NCBI GenBank assembly: GCA_905182655.1
Contig: CAJJCN010000058.1
Span: forward strand, 1-37,814
Direction: 5' to 3'
Source of the DNA: Flammeovirgaceae bacterium UBA4465
GTDB taxonomy: Bacteria > Bacteroidota > Bacteroidia > Cytophagales > Cyclobacteriaceae
DNA length: 37,814 bases
The notes under the pieces are model-generated. The model saw only the letters and a program-made list of their open reading frames with translations, made no database searches and had not been told where the DNA came from. The position numbers were made by a program, and so were the translations under genes. The first letter of the stretch is position 1. Each line of letters starts with the position of its first letter. Below are positions 34,251 to 37,814 of the stretch, piece after piece.

Positions 34251-35260
34251 GCAAAAAACCAAAAATCCTCTATAGGCCTTTTACCCCATGCGGTGAATTG
34301 GTTTTCAATTTCTGACTTAGCTGAAGGTGCCGCAATGACCACTATAATCTGAGGTCTGTCCAAGTTTTTGATTGATGAAAAGTGCTGCATTTGGTGTCCC
34401 GATATCTCTTTCCCTATTTTACGCTCATTATCACATACCCAATGTATCTCTTGCTCATATTTAGCTAAGACCTTTATAAAGTCTTTTCCATTGCGCCCTG
34501 CACCCCAAACCACCAAGGGTCGTGATGGATCTCTATCCAATTCAAAAAAATATTTTAATTTTAACTCAAAATATCTATTGTCTTTATATTCTGTCCAAGT
34601 CCGAGAAATGCGATCTTCTCGATCCCTCCAAAAATGAAGTATTTTATCCATCCCTATGATTTTATAGCCCTTGCGATAAAATCTAAAGCATAAATCATAA
34701 TCCTCTGGATAAACGTCGGGATCAAAAGCGCCCACGGCACTAAAATCTTCTTTGTGGATCAACCAACAATGAGAAGGAATAACACATTCTTTATAAATCT
34801 GTTGGTAATGCGTACTCGTTTTTGCTACTTGATTCAACCATTGGTCGTATCGCTGAAATCCAGCGCCTACGGTTCCGTTTTCAACAAAATGCTGAACACC
34901 CCCGGCCACAACAACGCCTTTCCCATGTACTGCCCAAACGTCAAACATGGCTTCCAATTTATCTGATGGCATGCGATCATCTGAATCCATTCGATTAATT
35001 AAAGTCCCACGACAATGTTGATACCCCTCTTTTAATGCCGGATTAAGTCTATGACCCGTACTTTGAAAAATTCGAATCCTTTCATCTTGCTGCGCATAAT
35101 CATTTAATAGCTCCCATGAATCATCGGAAGAATGGTCATTCACTGCTATAAGTTCCCAATTTTCGTAGGTCTGCATAAGGATGGAATCGATGCATTCGGC
35201 CAAATAAGGACCCGTATCCTTTACTGCCATTATAATTGAAATGAGCGGTCTTGATTCCAT
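34247..35260 (-). CDS. Family 2 glycosyltransferase with C-terminal Rossmann-like domain
   Basis: The N-terminal GT-A fold (about 1-235) opens with [20 protein letters not shown] and carries the metal-binding DSD motif (92-94, [11 protein letters not shown]) and the catalytic-base region PEDYDLCFR (185-193), as in inverting GT2 enzymes. After about residue 245 there is a second segment with [12 protein letters not shown] (250-261), a nucleotide-binding-like glycine loop, and [15 protein letters not shown]. This fused domain occurs in some sugar transferases, but its role here is unknown. It is probably used for surface polysaccharide or glycan synthesis; it stands alone on this strand. Confidence 0.85.
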   Translation of the reverse strand: MESRPLISIIMAVKDTGPYLAECIDSILMQTYENWELIAVNDHSSDDSWELLNDYAQQDERIRIFQSTGHRLNPALKEGYQHCRGTLINRMDSDDRMPSDKLEAMFDVWAVHGKGVVVAGGVQHFVENGTVGAGFQRYDQWLNQVAKTSTHYQQIYKECVIPSHCWLIHKEDFSAVGAFDPDVYPEDYDLCFRFYRKGYKIIGMDKILHFWRDREDRISRTWTEYKDNRYFELKLKYFFELDRDPSRPLVVWGAGRNGKDFIKVLAKYEQEIHWVCDNERKIGKEISGHQMQHFSSIKNLDRPQIIVVIAAPSAKSEIENQFTAWGKRPIEDFWFFA

Positions 35261-35601
35261 TTGATGAGGTCTTCGTAATTTGAAAGAAGTATTAAGGTCG
35301 CAATTATACTTAAAGCAATCGAATGATCTACGATTTCATCGATATGCTTAAATCTCTATCTAAACCATAATGTATGCTGTTTAGTTTTAGTAATAGCCAC
35401 CTCGGTCCTTAAAAATGCCTCCTCGGACATTTCCGTAATCATGTTCTGCCTCTTTTGGGGAGCCGAAAGTATCTCCTCGCGCATCAACTTCCTCTCCCCT
35501 GCCTTATTCAAGTGATCTCCACTCATCACAGACACTTCAAGCACAAAGTCAGACGAAGTACCTCTTGTTTTTCTATGCCTGATTTTAAAAAAATATTCTT
35601 T
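35261..35601. other. Intergenic region of 341 bp with an open, GC-richer stretch
   Basis: No certain gene lies here. On the minus strand the frame of the upstream TolB-like gene stays open after its TAA for about 80 codons, to a TAG at 35356-35358. The part at about 35390-35560 is visibly more GC-rich and uses GAG and AGG codons more than the neighbours. Potential starts are a GTG at 35544 and an ATG at 35526. A TATAATTG box (one mismatch to TAnnTTTG) nearer the glycosyltransferase could be its promoter. Confidence 0.4.
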
Positions 35602-36498
35602 TTAATCTATCGACGCATAACTTACAAATGCAAACCGCTTGCTATCGGGTGACCAAGAGGGGACATTTAAAGTCCCTTGCCCCCCAAATAATTCAAAAAG
35701 CTTGTGAATTATTTTTGTATCTGGATTTAGGATCCTTAGCATTACTTTTTTAAATGGGGGATGACTGCCTGGATCTATGTCGTCGAGATAAGATAAAAAA
35801 ACAACTTTATTACCATCGGGTGAGGGGTGTGGAAACCAATCATTGAATCCGTCATTGGATAACTGTTCTTGATTGGATCCATCAGCGTCCATTCTCCAAA
35901 TCTGCATACTTCCCGTCCGGACAGAATTGAAATAAATATGACGCCCACTGAACGAATAATCAGGACCATCATCAAGGCCTTCAGTATAGGTCAATCGCTG
36001 CTCCTCACCTCCGGTGCAACTGATGCGATAAATGTCGTAGTTACCTCCTCTTTCGGCACAATAAACTAAACTTTCTCCATCCGGAGACCAACCGTGCCAA
36101 TATGAAGATCCTTCTTTTGTAATCAGCTTTGGTAATCCTCCCTCAATGGACAAAGTATAAATTCTAGAACCTATTTTTGAATCATTATTTGAAATGGCCA
36201 ACATTTTACCGTCTGGAGATATTCCATGATCATTATTGCAGTTTTGGGCAAAGCCGGTATTTATTTTTTCTTTCTTTTTTTTATCCAAATCGAATTTGTA
36301 AAGATTACCCCCTTGATTATAGATCAAGAAATTTCCATCTTGGCTCCAATTAGGTGCCTCAAAAAGGATCCCTACCTCTTCATGAATTACTTCTCTTCGA
36401 TCTGTATTAACGTCATAAATCTCTAATCTACTGACTACGGTTTGCGCATGCATGGACATAGGTAATAATAATGATAAAATCTTAATCAACAATTTCAT
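35602..36498 (-). CDS. Secreted TolB-like beta-propeller protein (PD40 repeats)
   Basis: A 298-residue exported protein with signal peptide MKLLIKILSLLLPMSMHA. Six WSPDG-type (PD40) repeats can be counted: APNWSQDGNFLIY, HGISPDGKMLAIS, HGWSPDGESLVYC, DYSFSGRHIYFNS, PHPSPDGNKVVFLS and PSWSPDSKRFAFVSY. These fit a complete six-bladed propeller like the C-terminal half of TolB. The N-terminal TolB domain is missing, so it is not the Tol-Pal TolB itself. It probably binds another envelope protein. The last blade ends just before the stop, so the chain looks complete. Confidence 0.88.
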   Translation of the reverse strand: MKLLIKILSLLLPMSMHAQTVVSRLEIYDVNTDRREVIHEEVGILFEAPNWSQDGNFLIYNQGGNLYKFDLDKKKKEKINTGFAQNCNNDHGISPDGKMLAISNNDSKIGSRIYTLSIEGGLPKLITKEGSSYWHGWSPDGESLVYCAERGGNYDIYRISCTGGEEQRLTYTEGLDDGPDYSFSGRHIYFNSVRTGSMQIWRMDADGSNQEQLSNDGFNDWFPHPSPDGNKVVFLSYLDDIDPGSHPPFKKVMLRILNPDTKIIHKLFELFGGQGTLNVPSWSPDSKRFAFVSYASID

Positions 36499-36638
36499 TC
36501 AATCCTTTTTTACTAAGATAAGCATTCATCTATTTATAAAAAAAAAACTAATATTTTTTCAACTACCGCAGTAATCTAGGCTCTTTCGGTCATCTTGTCA
36601 GTAAAATGATTTGGATCGTTTTTTGTAATTTAAAAAAT

Positions 36639-37814
36639 ATGGCAAAATCAAAAGTAACTCTTAGTCACGTTTTCAGGACTATTATTTGGCCCAGAAAAAA
36701 ACCTATCCTGGTAGGTCTTTTTTTAATTATTCTAAGCAGACTTTCTAGTTTGGTCTTGCCCGGAGCCAGTCAGTATTTAATGGATGACGTAATCATCAAT
36801 AAAGATATAGAAATGCTTAAGACCTTGCTTTTTTGGGTAATTGGGGCCATCACGATACAAGCCATTACCTCCTTTTTATTAACTAAAATATTAAGCGTAG
36901 AAGCACAACACCTGATTGCTAAACTACGCGTTCAAGTCCAAAAGAAAGTAATCTATTTACCTACGCGATTTTTTGACAACACCAAGTCGGGCGAATTAGT
37001 CTCTCGCATCATGACTGATGTTGAAGGAGTCCGAAATCTGGTAGGAACGGGTCTTGTTCAGCTTGTCGGAGGTGTATTGACCGCCTTTATTTCCTTGGCA
37101 TTATTGATTAAGATAAGTCCGATGATGACCGTTTATGTGCTGGTTCCTGTAGCCATTTTTGGAGTCGTTTCATTGAAGGCCTTCGGATACATTCGTCCTG
37201 TTTTTCGGGAAAGAGGCAAAATCAATGCAGAGGTCACGGGTCGACTCACAGAAACGTTGAATGGCGTACGTGTCATCAAGGGGTTTAATGCAGAAAAGCA
37301 GGAAATTAAATCTTTTGAAGAGGGTACTGAAAAGTTGTTTTTAAATGTGAAGAAAAGTCTTACCGCTACGAGTATTATCACCAGTTCAGCCACCTTTTTA
37401 CTGGGCCTCTCTAGTACTGGGATTATGGGCATCGGAGGTTACATGATCATGAACAATGACCTTACCATAGGTGAATTTTTATCCTTTACCTTATACCTAG
37501 GATTCATGATTGCTCCAATCGTTCAAATGAGCAATATTGGAAGCCAACTTACCGAAGCTTTTGCTGGCCTCGACAGAACAGAAGAATTAATGAATATGGA
37601 ATCCGAGGATGATGGTTCGATTCGAACCCATAAAATCAAAAATATAGAAGGACATGTGCAGTTTAGTAACGTGACCTTTGGGTATGAAGAAGAAAAAAAG
37701 GTCCTCCATGATATTTCTTTTGACGCACGCCCTGGATCCGTCACTGCCTTGGTCGGATCATCTGGATCTGGGAAATCAACCATAGCGGCACTGGCGGCTA
37801 GTTTTATTACTCCG
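36639..37814 (+). CDS. ABC exporter, MsbA-like transmembrane-ATPase (partial, C-terminus outside window)
   Basis: The first 392 residues of a fused exporter. The transmembrane domain has about six helices, with the intracellular-loop motif FFDNTKSGELVSRIMTDVE and GRLTETLNGVRVIKGF typical of MsbA/lipid-exporter half-transporters. The ATPase domain begins near VQFSNVTFGYEEE, and Walker A reads LVGSSGSGKST with Lys379. The signature, Walker B and H-loop lie beyond the window edge. The substrate is probably a lipid or hydrophobic compound. Divergent from the TolB-like gene with 140 bp between them; no clear promoter box was seen there. Confidence 0.92.
   Translation, partial: MAKSKVTLSHVFRTIIWPRKKPILVGLFLIILSRLSSLVLPGASQYLMDDVIINKDIEMLKTLLFWVIGAITIQAITSFLLTKILSVEAQHLIAKLRVQVQKKVIYLPTRFFDNTKSGELVSRIMTDVEGVRNLVGTGLVQLVGGVLTAFISLALLIKISPMMTVYVLVPVAIFGVVSLKAFGYIRPVFRERGKINAEVTGRLTETLNGVRVIKGFNAEKQEIKSFEEGTEKLFLNVKKSLTATSIITSSATFLLGLSSTGIMGIGGYMIMNNDLTIGEFLSFTLYLGFMIAPIVQMSNIGSQLTEAFAGLDRTEELMNMESEDDGSIRTHKIKNIEGHVQFSNVTFGYEEEKKVLHDISFDARPGSVTALVGSSGSGKSTIAALAASFITP

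Noticed and set aside
35455..35652. Plus-strand 65-codon open frame in the gap after the TolB-like gene
   Set aside because: It runs into the TolB-like coding region on the other strand, has no convincing start signal and its peptide resembles no family I know. The minus-strand frame is the better candidate.
1..37814. CRISPR array, insertion sequence, prophage or integron
   Set aside because: No regularly spaced repeats, transposase, integrase, terminal inverted repeats or phage structural genes could be seen.

Overview
The window looks like ordinary, gene-dense chromosome from a member of the Bacteroidota, most likely of the Cytophagia/Cytophagales type. Supporting signs are AT-rich DNA, almost no Shine-Dalgarno-like sequences, several matches to the Bacteroidota -7 promoter element TAnnTTTG, a fused E1-alpha/beta 2-oxoacid dehydrogenase, a zinc-free ribosomal protein L32, a UMF1-type transporter, and an ExbB / small membrane protein / ExbD / ExbD cluster. 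The assignment rests on gene content and recalled family features, not on a database search.

Layout. Bases 1-5927 carry the start of a secreted DUF1080-type protein, an MltB-like lytic transglycosylase, a cyclophilin, a monoacylglycerol-lipase-like hydrolase, an MFS exporter, an orphan HsdR_N nuclease-like protein and alanine dehydrogenase. Bases 6214-10687 hold the fused E1 enzyme, two lipoproteins (one of 41 residues) and a LuxE-like acyl-protein synthetase homologue. Bases 10677-16694 (minus strand) hold a sigma-54 type response regulator without a DNA-binding domain, the RNase P RNA gene rnpB and a very large TamB protein. Bases 16709-18691 hold tsaD-smpB-HNH as an overlapping operon, closed by a bidirectional terminator. 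Bases 18746-24066 (minus) hold exbD, exbD, a small membrane protein, exbB, tRNA-Ser(GGA), asparaginase, a TatD nuclease, a polysaccharide deacetylase and a small unknown protein. Bases 24249-28853 hold ruvC, then HIT, greA, a hydroxyacid dehydrogenase, mgtE and ksgA on the minus strand. Bases 28901-34250 (plus) hold pdxA, DUF177, rpmF, fabH, efp, accB and accC, which link pyridoxal synthesis, ribosome assembly, fatty-acid initiation and malonyl-CoA supply. The right end has a family-2 glycosyltransferase, a six-bladed TolB-like propeller protein and the start of an MsbA-like ABC exporter.

No mobile element, prophage, CRISPR array, toxin-antitoxin pair or defence island could be supported, and I did not find a clearly new biological system. 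The points most worth checking are a terminator-like hairpin in the greA leader behind a candidate promoter; an exchange of Asp and Asn at the two metal-binding positions of the E1 thiamine-diphosphate site; the response regulator that lacks an HTH and starts 18 nt after rnpB; convergent genes that share their stop codons; and an open, GC-richer in-frame stretch after the stop of the TolB-like gene.
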